The position numbers and the translations under genes are program-made. From an uncultured bacterium (GTDB lineage Bacteria; Actinomycetota; Coriobacteriia; Coriobacteriales; Coriobacteriaceae): DNA of 64,000 bases. Positions 1-8,285 of the stretch are shown one piece after another. The notes under the pieces are model-generated. The model had not been told where the DNA came from, ran no database searches, and saw nothing but the letters and a program-made list of their open reading frames with translations. Where the stretch lies: NCBI GenBank assembly GCA_905215525.1, contig CAJMQJ010000003.1, positions 1-64,000 on the forward strand. The letters are read 5' to 3'. Numbering within the stretch: the stretch's first letter is position 1; each line of letters opens with the position of its first letter.

Positions 1-39
1 GAAGCCCTCGCCGCACGAAGTGCGCAGCGAGGGCTTCTT
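1..39. repeat. Palindromic hairpin of the 34.4-kb repeat family
   Basis: Stem 1-11 pairs with 27-37 and an inner stem 12-16 pairs with 20-24 around GAA. The same inner hairpin and the same right flank (GCATGYCCGAGGACG) recur at 34369-34421. It lies just downstream of the minus-strand glycyl-radical gene and could end that transcript, but a T tract would fall outside the window. Confidence 0.7.
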
Positions 40-106
40 GCATGTCCGAGGACGTTTTGGGAGGTAGCCCAAACAGCCCCAGCGATCCTGCGGGAGTTAA
101 ACCCCT

Positions 107-358
107 TTAGAACTTGTTGTGGAAGGTACGCGAAATGACCTCGTCCTGCTGCTCCTTGGTGAGCGTGTGGAAGTTCACGGCGTAGCCGGAAACGCGAATG
201 GTCAGCTGCGGGTACTTCTCGGGGTGAGCCTGAGCGTCGAGCAGCGTCTCACGGTTGAAGACGTTGATGTTCAGGTGGTGGCCACCCTTCTCGGCGTAAG
301 CGTCGAGCATGTGGACCAGGTTATCGGCCTGAGTCTCGGAAACTTCAGAAACCTTCAT
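107..358 (-). CDS. grcA: Autonomous glycyl-radical domain of split pyruvate formate-lyase (GrcA-like)
   Basis: An 83-residue protein equivalent to the C-terminal end of pyruvate formate-lyase. It carries the glycyl-radical motif RVSGYAVNF with Gly58 as the predicted radical site, and it ends in the family-typical ISRTF. The first eight residues are unlike PFL; homology starts near residue 9. It has its own ATG and a good ribosome binding site (GAAGGAGAC). It follows the PFL core gene by 85 bases on the same strand. In known systems (YfiD/GrcA, phage T4 Y06I) a free glycyl-radical domain can complement a PFL whose own radical domain is damaged. Here the core gene has no radical domain at all, so I infer that this protein is an obligatory subunit. 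The activating enzyme PflA is not in the window. Confidence 0.92.
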   Translation of the reverse strand: MKVSEVSETQADNLVHMLDAYAEKGGHHLNINVFNRETLLDAQAHPEKYPQLTIRVSGYAVNFHTLTKEQQDEVISRTFHNKF

Positions 359-381
359 AATGTGTCTCCTTCGATTGATAG

Positions 382-441
382 GCGCCGGCCGAAACCGGCG
401 CGCTAATCAGTAATCGTTATTGTTAGTATAGCACTAACAAT
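382..441. other. Two intercistronic hairpins between pflB core and grcA
   Basis: Two perfect stems lie in the 85-base gap: 382-388 with 395-401 (GC-rich) and 419-427 with 433-441 (AT-rich, directly after the pflB stop). Neither is followed by a T tract on the minus strand. They look more like mRNA-stabilising or processing structures setting the ratio of the two subunits than terminators; that role is inference. Confidence 0.6.
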
Positions 442-443
442 AG

Positions 444-2495
444 TTACTCGCCCAGCTGATCAAGGTCGATATCGCCAAAGAACACCTGGTCCTCCTTGCC
501 GAGCGCACCCGGGATGATGGAGAAGGTGTTGGAGATGCCGTCCTGAGCATCGCGGAACGGGAGCTTGGAAACCGAAGACAGCGAAGCGATGGCGCCGTGG
601 CTATCGCGCTTGTGCATGGGGTTAGCACCCGGGGCGAACGGCTGGCCAGCCTTGCGGCCGTCGGGGGTGGAGCCGGTCTTCTTGCCGTACACGACGTTGG
701 AGGTGATGGTCAGAACCGAGGTCGTGGGCACGGAGTTGCGGTAGGTGTCGTTCATGCGGATGTACTCCATGAACTGGTGCACAACGTCGTGAGCGATCTG
801 GTCGACGCGGTCGTCGTCGTTACCGTACTTGGGGAACTCGCCCTCGGTCTCGAAGTCGACAATGATGCCGTTCTCGTCGCGGACGGGGTGGACCTTGGCG
901 TACTTGATGGCGGACAGGGAGTCAGCCACGACGGAAAGGCCAGCAATGCCCGTAGCGAACCAGCGGTGCACGTGCTTGTCGTGCAGAGCCATCTGGATGC
1001 GCTCGTAGCAATACTTGTCGTGCATGTAGTGGATGATGTTCAGCGAGTTGACGTACACGCCAGCGAGCCACTTCATCATGTCGTTGTACTTGGCCACAAC
1101 GTCGTCGTAATCGAGCGTATCGCCCTCGACGGCGCGATACTTGGGGCCGACCTGCTTCTTGGAGACCTCGTCAACACCGCCGTTGAGTGCGTACAGCAGG
1201 CACTTGGCCAGGTTGGCGCGGGCGCCGAAGAACTGCATCTCCTTGCCGATGCGCATGGAGGACACGCAGCAGGCAATGCCGTAGTCGTCGCCGTGGTAGA
1301 CGCGCATGAGGTCGTCGTTCTCGTACTGAATCGAGGAGCTGGCGACAGAAGTCTTGGCGCAGAACTTCTTGAAGTTCTCGGGCAGACGGGTCGACCACAG
1401 AACGGTCATGTTGGGCTCGGGGCTGGTGCCCATGTTCTCGAGCGTGTGCAGGTAGCGGTAGCTCATCTTGGTAACGAGCGTACGGCCGTCAACACCCATA
1501 CCGCCGATGGACTCGGTGACCCACTGCGGATCGCCGGTAAACAGGGCCTGGTACTCGGGGGTACGGGCAAACTTGACCATGCGGAGCTTCATGATGAAGT
1601 GATCCACGAACTCCTGGATCTGCTCCTCGGTGAAGGTACCGTTGGCAAGGTCGCGCTCAGCGTAGATGTCGATGAACGTGGAGGTACGGCCGATGGACAT
1701 AGCGGCGCCGTTCTGCTCCTTAACGGAGGCGAGGTAGGCGAAGTACATCCACTGGATGGCCTCCTGCGTGTTGGTAGCAGGGTTGGAAATGTCGAAACCA
1801 TAGGTCTCGGCCATCATCTTGAGCTCGCCGAGGGCGCGGATCTGCTCCTGCAGCTCCTCACGGTCGCGGATGTTGTCGGCGGTCATGACCGTCGGGGTGG
1901 AAGCCTTCTGGGCCTCCTTGTCCTTGATCAGGTAGTCGACACCGTACAGGGCGACACGACGGTAGTCGCCGATGATGCGGCCGCGGCCATAGCCATCGGG
2001 CAGGCCGGTGATGATGTGGGCCGAGCGGCAGGCGCGCATCTCGGGGGTGTAAACATCGAAGACGCCAGCGTTGTGGGTCTTGCGCTCGAAGGTGTAGCGC
2101 TCGACAACGTTCTCGTCGACCTTATAGCCGTGCTGGCTGGCAGCCTGGCAAGCGATGCGGATGCCACCGTTGACGTGCAGCGCGCGCTTGAGCGGCTTGT
2201 CAGTCTGGAGACCGACGATGGTCTCCTTCTCGCGGTGGGCGTTATCGATGTAGCCAGCGGGGTGGCTCACGATACCCGTAACGGTCTTGGTGTCCATATC
2301 GAGGACACCGCCCTGCTCGCGCTCCTTAAGCAGCAGGTCGAGAACCTCGCCCCACAGCTCCTTGGTACGCTCGGTCGGGCCGGCGAGGAACGACTCGTCG
2401 CCCTCGTAGGGGGTGTAGTTCTTCTGGATGAAGTCTCGGACGTCAACTTCTCCCGTCCAGATGCCTTCCTTGAAGCCTTCCCATGCCTCCTGCAT
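444..2495 (-). CDS. pflB: Pyruvate formate-lyase core subunit lacking the glycyl-radical domain
   Basis: Formate C-acetyltransferase converts pyruvate and CoA to acetyl-CoA and formate in anaerobic fermentation. The 683-residue protein has the catalytic cysteine pair (GIACCVS, Cys409-Cys410) and aligns with PflB up to GALGKED. It stops at DLDQLGE, about 70 residues short of the usual 750-760, and lacks RVSGY. The missing segment is encoded by the next gene (107-358). The stop is a clean TAA followed by a hairpin and a fresh ribosome binding site, so the split looks stable rather than a fresh frameshift. A CCGTTCAC site lies about 290 bases upstream of the start. Confidence 0.95.
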   Translation of the reverse strand: MQEAWEGFKEGIWTGEVDVRDFIQKNYTPYEGDESFLAGPTERTKELWGEVLDLLLKEREQGGVLDMDTKTVTGIVSHPAGYIDNAHREKETIVGLQTDKPLKRALHVNGGIRIACQAASQHGYKVDENVVERYTFERKTHNAGVFDVYTPEMRACRSAHIITGLPDGYGRGRIIGDYRRVALYGVDYLIKDKEAQKASTPTVMTADNIRDREELQEQIRALGELKMMAETYGFDISNPATNTQEAIQWMYFAYLASVKEQNGAAMSIGRTSTFIDIYAERDLANGTFTEEQIQEFVDHFIMKLRMVKFARTPEYQALFTGDPQWVTESIGGMGVDGRTLVTKMSYRYLHTLENMGTSPEPNMTVLWSTRLPENFKKFCAKTSVASSSIQYENDDLMRVYHGDDYGIACCVSSMRIGKEMQFFGARANLAKCLLYALNGGVDEVSKKQVGPKYRAVEGDTLDYDDVVAKYNDMMKWLAGVYVNSLNIIHYMHDKYCYERIQMALHDKHVHRWFATGIAGLSVVADSLSAIKYAKVHPVRDENGIIVDFETEGEFPKYGNDDDRVDQIAHDVVHQFMEYIRMNDTYRNSVPTTSVLTITSNVVYGKKTGSTPDGRKAGQPFAPGANPMHKRDSHGAIASLSSVSKLPFRDAQDGISNTFSIIPGALGKEDQVFFGDIDLDQLGE

Positions 2496-2780
2496 TGTGT
2501 AACCACGCTCCTAGTTACGTGTAATGCGGCGCTCTCTCACACCGCTGCTTATTGAATTCTTGAATGTTAGACCTGCATGACCGGCTTCATTCGCCTTCCG
2601 TCGCGCGTTAGCGCAGGGAAAAACGTTTATTCACCTTGGTCTTGCAACCCTAAACCCAAGATTTCACCCGTTAGTGAAGGATAACATAGCCACCCCCTTC
2701 ATCAGGGCTGTTATATGTTCCTTTTTTTGTGTCATTAGAGCGTTTTCAACAAATCCGCAGGAAACGCGCCCGCCATCATC

Positions 2781-2791
2781 TACCGTTCACC
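2781..2791. promoter_or_regulatory. ACCGTTCACSG motif upstream of pflB
   Basis: TACCGTTCACC occurs here and in near-identical form in front of six other catabolic units in the window. Candidate shared operator; no regulator is known to me for it. Confidence 0.4.
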
Positions 2792-2875
2792 GAATTATTT
2801 GATATTTCCCCTTGCCTTTATACGTCCTTCACTCTAGCTGTTATGCCAGCTTTAGCAGGGTAAAGTACCCACCGA

Positions 2876-2978
2876 TAGATTTTTGGGACATGCCTAGAAA
2901 TCTACTTTTTCGCCGCGACGGAGGCGGTGGCATGAAATGCCCACGAAGGTAGATTTCTAGGCATGTCCCAAAAATCTA
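2876..2978. repeat. 103-bp palindromic element with 30-bp perfect arms
   Basis: Arm 2876-2905 is the exact reverse complement of 2949-2978; the 43-base centre is GC-rich and contains a small GGCAT/ATGCC hairpin. Each arm is itself a partial palindrome (TAGATTT...AAATCTA). It sits in the 551-base gap between divergent pflB and marR. Apart from this element and the upstream operator motif I see nothing coding in 2496-3046. Confidence 0.85.
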
Positions 2979-3046
2979 CTGTATGAGGTGTGCATACAGG
3001 GGTATCATCTTTCACCAAAAATAGTTTCTAGTGTTAGGGGTTTTCG

Positions 3047-3496
3047 GTGGAAGATACCGATTTCCATGAGCTTGGGCGTCAGCTCTTTACCGAGTTTGGC
3101 AGCATGCACCAGCACGTTTCGCGTTTTGTCGACCAGGCGATGAGCGGCGAGATGGCCGTCATGCGCGCCCTCATGCTCGCCGGCGGTTCGCTTACGCCGA
3201 GCGAACTCGCCGATCGCGCTTGGGTCTCGAGCGCCCGTATCGCCAACATCCTGCGCGCCCTCGAGGGCAAGGGCTGGGTCGAGCGCGAGCACTCAAAAAC
3301 CGACCGTCGTCGCGTACACGTCACGGTGACCGACAAAGGCCGACAAGACCTCGAAATCAAACGTCGGGAATTCGAGGACCGCACCGCGGCCTTTCTCGAG
3401 CAGCTCGGCGAAACGGATACCCAAGAGATGGTGCGCCTTCTAAGGCGTGCCAACGAAATTATCGACCGCAACCAAGAAAGGAGAGATGCCGAGTGA
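3047..3496 (+). CDS. MarR-family transcriptional regulator
   Basis: A 149-residue winged-helix regulator. The helix-turn-helix and wing are visible at about residues 50-100 (LTPSELADRAWVSS, then SKTDRRRVHVTVTDKG), followed by a dimerisation helix. Start is GTG preceded by AGGGG. Its stop overlaps the GTG of the first ABC exporter gene by four bases (GTGA), so the three genes form one operon. By family precedent it probably represses the exporter and responds to a small toxic ligand; the ligand is unknown. Confidence 0.9.
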   Translation: MEDTDFHELGRQLFTEFGSMHQHVSRFVDQAMSGEMAVMRALMLAGGSLTPSELADRAWVSSARIANILRALEGKGWVEREHSKTDRRRVHVTVTDKGRQDLEIKRREFEDRTAAFLEQLGETDTQEMVRLLRRANEIIDRNQERRDAE

Positions 3497-5859
3497 GGAT
3501 TCTCAAGCTCTTTAAAAAGCATGTCCTGGCGCTGCTCACGGCTATCGTACTTATCGTAATCAGTTGCAATGCCGACCTAGCGCTGCCTACGTATATGAGT
3601 GACATCGTCGATGTGGGCGTGCAGCAAGGCGGCATCGCCTCACCCGTGCCCGACACCATTCGCGCCGAATCGCTCGATGACCTCAAGCTCTTTATGGGCG
3701 CCAAGGACGCCAAAGCTGTGGATGCCGTGTTTAGCAAGGCGGACAACAACGGCATTCGAACGTACAAGGGCACCGAGGAGGAGCGCGCCGACGGCGGCAA
3801 GATTGCCGACATCATGAGCCTGCCCGAGACCGTCGTCCTTTCGCTCAACCAAGGCATCGACGCCAGCTCCATGGGCGACATGATGGGCGCGTCCAGCGAA
3901 AAAGACAACAGCGACGCCCAAGCCATGCCCACGCCCGAGCAAATGGCAGCGATGACGCCCGACCAGCTCGCCGAGATGCGGCAAAAGGCCGCAGCGGCGC
4001 AGAATATGCAAAAGCAGATTGATGCCGACGACGGCAAGATCACCATGAAGAGCCTGCGTCTAGGCGTTGAAGGCGGCCTAATCGACCAGGGCAAGCTCGT
4101 CGAGGGCGCCAACGGTATGGCGGACAAAATGGGCTCCATGTCGGGCTCCATCGTGACCCAACGCGCCGTGAGCTATGTGCAGGACGAGTACAAGGCGCAG
4201 GGTATCGACCCCGCCGACGTGCAGAACGCCTACCTGGGCCGCATGGCGACCACGATGTTTGGTCTGTGTCTGGTGTCGCTGGTCGCCACCATCCTGACCG
4301 GTGCCGTGGCTTCGCGCACCGCCTGCTCCATCGCCCGCGACCTGCGCCGCGAGACCTTCAACAAGGTTATGCACTTCTCGCCGGCCGAGGTGGGCAAGTT
4401 TAGCCAGGCCTCGCTCATCACCCGCTGCACCAACGACATTCAGCAGATTCAGATGGCCGCGACCCTGTTTATCCGCATGTGCCTGATGGCCCCCGTCATG
4501 GGCGTCGTCGCCGTCATGCGCGTCCTGGCCAACCACACCGGCCTGGAGTGGACCATCGCCGTGGCCATCATCGCGGTCTCGGCCGTCGTCGGCGTGCTCA
4601 TGGGCCTCACCATGCCAAAGTTCAAAAAGATGCAGAGCTTTGTGGACCGCGTGAACCTCACCGCCCGCGAGCTGCTCGACGGTCTTATGCCCATCCGCTC
4701 GTTCAACCGCGAGGAGCATGAGCTCGAGCGTTTTGACAAGGCATCACTCGACCTGATGACCACGCAGCTCTACACCAACCGCGCCATGAGTTTTATGATG
4801 CCGCTCATGATGCTCGTCATGAACTGCATCACCGTGCTTATCGTCTGGTTTGGCGCGCAGGGCGTCTCGGACGGCGTGATGCAGGTCGGCAACATGATGG
4901 CGTTTATCTCCTATACCATGCAGATCGTCATGGCGTTTATGATCCTCACCATGGTTTCGGTTATCCTGCCCCGTGCCGAGGTCGCAGCCGAGCGCGTGGA
5001 AGAGGTCATCACCTGTCCCACGAGCATCAACGATCCCGCCTCGCCCAAACTGCCCGCGGCCAGCGCGCCGCGCGGTGAGCTCGCCTTCCACGACGTGAGC
5101 TTCCAGTATCCCGATGCCCGCGCCGATGTCATCAGCGGCGTGAACTTCACCACGCACGCCGGCCAGATGCTCGGCGTCATTGGCTCCACGGGCTCGGGCA
5201 AGTCCACGCTTGTGCAGTTGATTCCGCGCCTGTACGACGTCACGGGCGGCAGTATTTCGCTCGACGGCATCGACGTGCGCGATATGACCCTTTCTGAGCT
5301 GCGCCGCCGCATTGGCTATATCCCGCAGCAGGGACGCCTGTTCTCGGGCACCGTCGAGAGCAACCTCAAGTTTGCCGGCGACATGGTGAGCGATGATGAC
5401 ATGCGCCAGGCGGCACGCATCGCCCAGGCCGAGGACTTTATCGCCGAGCGCGAGGGCGGCTACGACTCCCCCATCAGCCAGGGCGGCTCCAATGTCTCGG
5501 GCGGTCAGCGCCAGCGTCTGGCCATCGCCCGCGCCCTGGCCAAGAAACCCGAAGTCGTGGTGTTCGATGACTCGTTTAGCGCCCTCGACTACAAGACCGA
5601 TGCTCGCTTGCGCGAGGAGCTTGCCAAAAACGTTACCGACGCCGCGCTCGTGGTCGTGGCCCAGCGCATCGCGACCATCATGCACGCCGACCAGATTATC
5701 GTGCTCGACGACGGCCACGTGGTGGGCACCGGTACGCACGAGGAGCTGCTGCACAACTGCCCGGCGTACCTGGAGATCGCACAGTCGCAGCTTTCCGCCG
5801 AGGAGTTGGGGCTTACCCAAGAAGAGATTGAAGCCGTCATGGAAGGAGGCGAGCGCTAA
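3493..5859 (+). CDS. ABC exporter, half with degenerate catalytic site and large extracellular insertion
   Basis: A 788-residue type IV (multidrug/peptide exporter) half-transporter with fused membrane and ATPase domains. Start GTG at 3493 follows AGGAGA and overlaps the marR stop. TM1 is at about residues 10-35. A Met/Ala/Gln-rich extracytoplasmic insertion of about 200 residues (about 42-245) separates it from TM2, unlike typical exporters of about 580 residues. The ATPase has Walker A GSTGSGKST (about 564), signature VSGGQRQ (about 667), and Walker B VVVFDD, in which Asp replaces the catalytic Glu. That is the pattern of the degenerate half of heterodimeric exporters. Its partner is the next gene, overlapped by one base (TAATG). 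Confidence 0.92.
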   Translation: MRILKLFKKHVLALLTAIVLIVISCNADLALPTYMSDIVDVGVQQGGIASPVPDTIRAESLDDLKLFMGAKDAKAVDAVFSKADNNGIRTYKGTEEERADGGKIADIMSLPETVVLSLNQGIDASSMGDMMGASSEKDNSDAQAMPTPEQMAAMTPDQLAEMRQKAAAAQNMQKQIDADDGKITMKSLRLGVEGGLIDQGKLVEGANGMADKMGSMSGSIVTQRAVSYVQDEYKAQGIDPADVQNAYLGRMATTMFGLCLVSLVATILTGAVASRTACSIARDLRRETFNKVMHFSPAEVGKFSQASLITRCTNDIQQIQMAATLFIRMCLMAPVMGVVAVMRVLANHTGLEWTIAVAIIAVSAVVGVLMGLTMPKFKKMQSFVDRVNLTARELLDGLMPIRSFNREEHELERFDKASLDLMTTQLYTNRAMSFMMPLMMLVMNCITVLIVWFGAQGVSDGVMQVGNMMAFISYTMQIVMAFMILTMVSVILPRAEVAAERVEEVITCPTSINDPASPKLPAASAPRGELAFHDVSFQYPDARADVISGVNFTTHAGQMLGVIGSTGSGKSTLVQLIPRLYDVTGGSISLDGIDVRDMTLSELRRRIGYIPQQGRLFSGTVESNLKFAGDMVSDDDMRQAARIAQAEDFIAEREGGYDSPISQGGSNVSGGQRQRLAIARALAKKPEVVVFDDSFSALDYKTDARLREELAKNVTDAALVVVAQRIATIMHADQIIVLDDGHVVGTGTHEELLHNCPAYLEIAQSQLSAEELGLTQEEIEAVMEGGER

Positions 5860-7715
5860 TGGCAGACGAGACCAAGACTCAGATTCCTAAGCCCACCCGC
5901 CGGCGCGGTCCCATGGGCCGCATGGGTGGCATGGGCCGCGGCGAAAAGGCCAAGGACTTTAAGGGCACCATGAGGCAGCTACTCGGCTATATCGGCCAGC
6001 ACAAGATTGCCGTGTTTGCCGCCGTCGCCTTTGCCGTGTGCTCGGTCATCTTTAACATTGTGGGACCCAAGGTGCTCGGCCAGGTTACGACCAAACTGTT
6101 CGAAGGCCTGGTCTCCAAGGTCAACGGTACCGGCGATGTCGACTTTGCCTGGATCGCCAAGACGCTCGGCTTTTTGCTCTGTCTGTATCTGGCAAGCTCT
6201 GTCTGCAGCCTCATCCAAGGCTGGCTTATGACCGGCGTCACGCAAAAGATTTGCTACCGCATGCGCAAGGAGATCGCCGCCAAGATTGCCGTTGTGCCGA
6301 TGAGCTACTTCAACGGCCACAGCAAGGGCGACGTGCTCAGCCGCATCACCAACGACGTCGATACGCTGGGTCAGTCACTCAACCAGAGCGTGACGCAGCT
6401 CATCACGTCGGTGACGCAGATTATCGGCGTGCTCGTCATGATGCTTTCGATCAGCCTGCCGCTCACCGGCGTCGTCGTGGTCACGCTGCCCGTCGCCGCC
6501 GTGATCATGGCCGTGATGATTCACTTCTCGCAGCCGTACTTCCGCGAGCAGCAACAGGTCCTGGGCACCGTCAACGGCATTATCGAGGAGGACTTTGCCG
6601 GCCAGAACGTTATTCAGGTGTTCGACCGCGCCGAGGCCTCGATCGAGGAGTTCGACAGGGAGAACGACCGCCTCTTTATTAGTGGCTGGCGCTCGCAGTT
6701 CCTGTCGGGCCTGATGATGCCGCTTATGAGCCTGGTGGGCAACATGGGCTACGTGGGCGTCGTCGTGGTAGGCGCGCAGCTCGCGCTGACCGGCAATGCC
6801 ACGCCCGGCGACATTCAGAGCTTTATCCAGTACGTTCGCAACTTTACGCAGCCGGTGCAGCAGCTGGGCAACGTGAGCAACACGATGCAGTCGATGGCCG
6901 CTGCCACCGAGCGCGTCTTTGAGTTCCTCGCCGCGCCCGAGGAGGAGCAGAAGGCCGACGCCCAGATTCCCGAGAAGCGCCCCGGCCACGTTGAGTTCGA
7001 CCACGTCAAGTTTGGCTACACGCCCGACAAGACCATCATCCACGACTTTAGCTGCGAGGCGCAGCCCGGCCAAACCATTGCCATCGTCGGCCCCACCGGC
7101 GCCGGCAAGACCACGCTCATTAAGCTGCTGCAGCGCTTTTACGACGTGGACGGCGGTTCGCTGCGCGTCGAAGGCGTCGACGTGCGCGACTGGGACCGCG
7201 CGGCGCTGCGCGGCGAGTTTGCCATGGTGCTGCAGGACACCTGGCTGTTTAACGGCACCATCCGCGAGAACATCCGCTACGGACGCCCCGATGCGACCGA
7301 CGCCGAGGTCGAGGCCGCCGCACGCGCCGCACGCTGCGACCACTTTATCCATACGCTCGCCGGCGGCTACGACTTTATGATCAATGAGGAGGGCACCAAC
7401 CTCTCACAGGGCCAGCGCCAACTCGTGACCATCGCCCGCGCCATTTTGGCCGACCGTCCGGCGCTGATTTTGGACGAGGCGACTTCCAACGTCGATACCC
7501 GTACCGAGGAGCTTATTCAACGCGCCATGGATGCGCTGATGCAGGGCCGCACGAGCTTTGTCATCGCGCATCGCCTGTCCACGATCCGCAACGCCGACGT
7601 GATCTTGGTGATTCGCGACGGCGACATCGTCGAGAAGGGCACGCACGACGAGCTGCTCGCCCAAGGCGGCTTCTACGCCGACCTGTACAATTCGCAGTTC
7701 GACGAAGCGGCGTAA
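5859..7715 (+). CDS. ABC exporter, catalytically complete half
   Basis: A 618-residue half-transporter. After a Gly/Met/Arg-rich cytoplasmic N-terminus (RRRGPMGRMGGMGRG) there are six membrane helices. The ATPase domain has Walker A GPTGAGKTT, signature LSQGQRQ, and Walker B LILDEATSNVD with the canonical catalytic Glu. It starts at the ATG overlapping the previous stop. Together with the preceding gene it forms a heterodimeric exporter under MarR control; substrate unknown, drug, peptide or lipid all possible. Confidence 0.93.
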   Translation: MADETKTQIPKPTRRRGPMGRMGGMGRGEKAKDFKGTMRQLLGYIGQHKIAVFAAVAFAVCSVIFNIVGPKVLGQVTTKLFEGLVSKVNGTGDVDFAWIAKTLGFLLCLYLASSVCSLIQGWLMTGVTQKICYRMRKEIAAKIAVVPMSYFNGHSKGDVLSRITNDVDTLGQSLNQSVTQLITSVTQIIGVLVMMLSISLPLTGVVVVTLPVAAVIMAVMIHFSQPYFREQQQVLGTVNGIIEEDFAGQNVIQVFDRAEASIEEFDRENDRLFISGWRSQFLSGLMMPLMSLVGNMGYVGVVVVGAQLALTGNATPGDIQSFIQYVRNFTQPVQQLGNVSNTMQSMAAATERVFEFLAAPEEEQKADAQIPEKRPGHVEFDHVKFGYTPDKTIIHDFSCEAQPGQTIAIVGPTGAGKTTLIKLLQRFYDVDGGSLRVEGVDVRDWDRAALRGEFAMVLQDTWLFNGTIRENIRYGRPDATDAEVEAAARAARCDHFIHTLAGGYDFMINEEGTNLSQGQRQLVTIARAILADRPALILDEATSNVDTRTEELIQRAMDALMQGRTSFVIAHRLSTIRNADVILVIRDGDIVEKGTHDELLAQGGFYADLYNSQFDEAA

Positions 7716-7747
7716 ATTCTGCCGCAGGGAACGAATAACGCCCGAGA

Positions 7748-7783
7748 ACGGGGGCGCAGGACAGCCTGCGCCCCCGTTTTTTG
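7748..7783 (+). terminator. Intrinsic terminator of the marR-ABC operon
   Basis: Stem 7748-7760 pairs with 7765-7777 around ACAG, followed by a run of T. It starts 33 bases after the exporter stop. Confidence 0.95.
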
Positions 7784-7842
7784 TTCTGCGGCCCTCGAAC
7801 CGCCTCCCCTGGGACCTGATTGACGCCCTCCCTCAAGGCCCC

Positions 7843-8072
7843 GTGGACAAAAAATGGCAAATATGAGTACTGTCACCTTTTTAGTAACAGCCAAAACTGC
7901 CCCAAACGACCTCATTGCGGCCTAGATATGCCTTCAAATTGATCAAAATGCCCGGTAGCATGCTTCTGTGTGCCAACGTTAATGAACATATTTACTGTTG
8001 TGTCTATTATCTTGTAAGATCGATATGATACTACGCTAGCAACAGTACTCATATTTGCCATTTTTTGTCCAC
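7843..8072. repeat. 230-bp element with perfect 31-bp terminal inverted repeats
   Basis: Bases 7843-7873 are the exact reverse complement of 8042-8072. The 168-base interior is AT-richer than its surroundings and has no open frame or further palindrome that I can see. Form and size resemble a MITE, but no obvious target-site duplication flanks it. Confidence 0.75.
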
Positions 8073-8146
8073 AGGGTATGCCGCAGAAGATCCAACTTGC
8101 TCCAGCGTGCCGTACGTTGGCCCTCCCCTTCCGGCGAGCGCCGACA

Positions 8147-8181
8147 TTTCCCCAGATAAAACCGACCAAAATAAACCTGTC
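8147..8181 (-). repeat. Copy of a 35-base conserved intergenic motif
   Basis: Reverse complement of the motif at 13571-13605 and 27633-27667 with about three mismatches. Here it lies in the leader region of the DAHP synthase gene, followed by a small AAACCTG/CAGGTTT hairpin. Confidence 0.7.
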
Positions 8182-8285
8182 CCTTTTCGGCAGGTTTCAC
8201 TTGCACTTTAGCGTGCGACAGCGGATAATGCCGAGCATTCGAGAATTCGCCAATTGTTGCCGTTAATTGATAAAGGAGGCCCCAT

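Noticed and set aside
597..2555. Long open frame on the plus strand antisense to pflB (652 codons)
   Set aside because: Low-complexity Val/Leu/Gly/His/Asp composition typical of the mirror frame of a high-GC gene; pflB on the other strand has full family homology.
3220..3492. Longer N-terminus for the first ABC exporter, inside marR
   Set aside because: It lies in the marR reading region in another frame and is Arg/Pro-rich; the GTG at 3493 with AGGAGA fits the exporter start.
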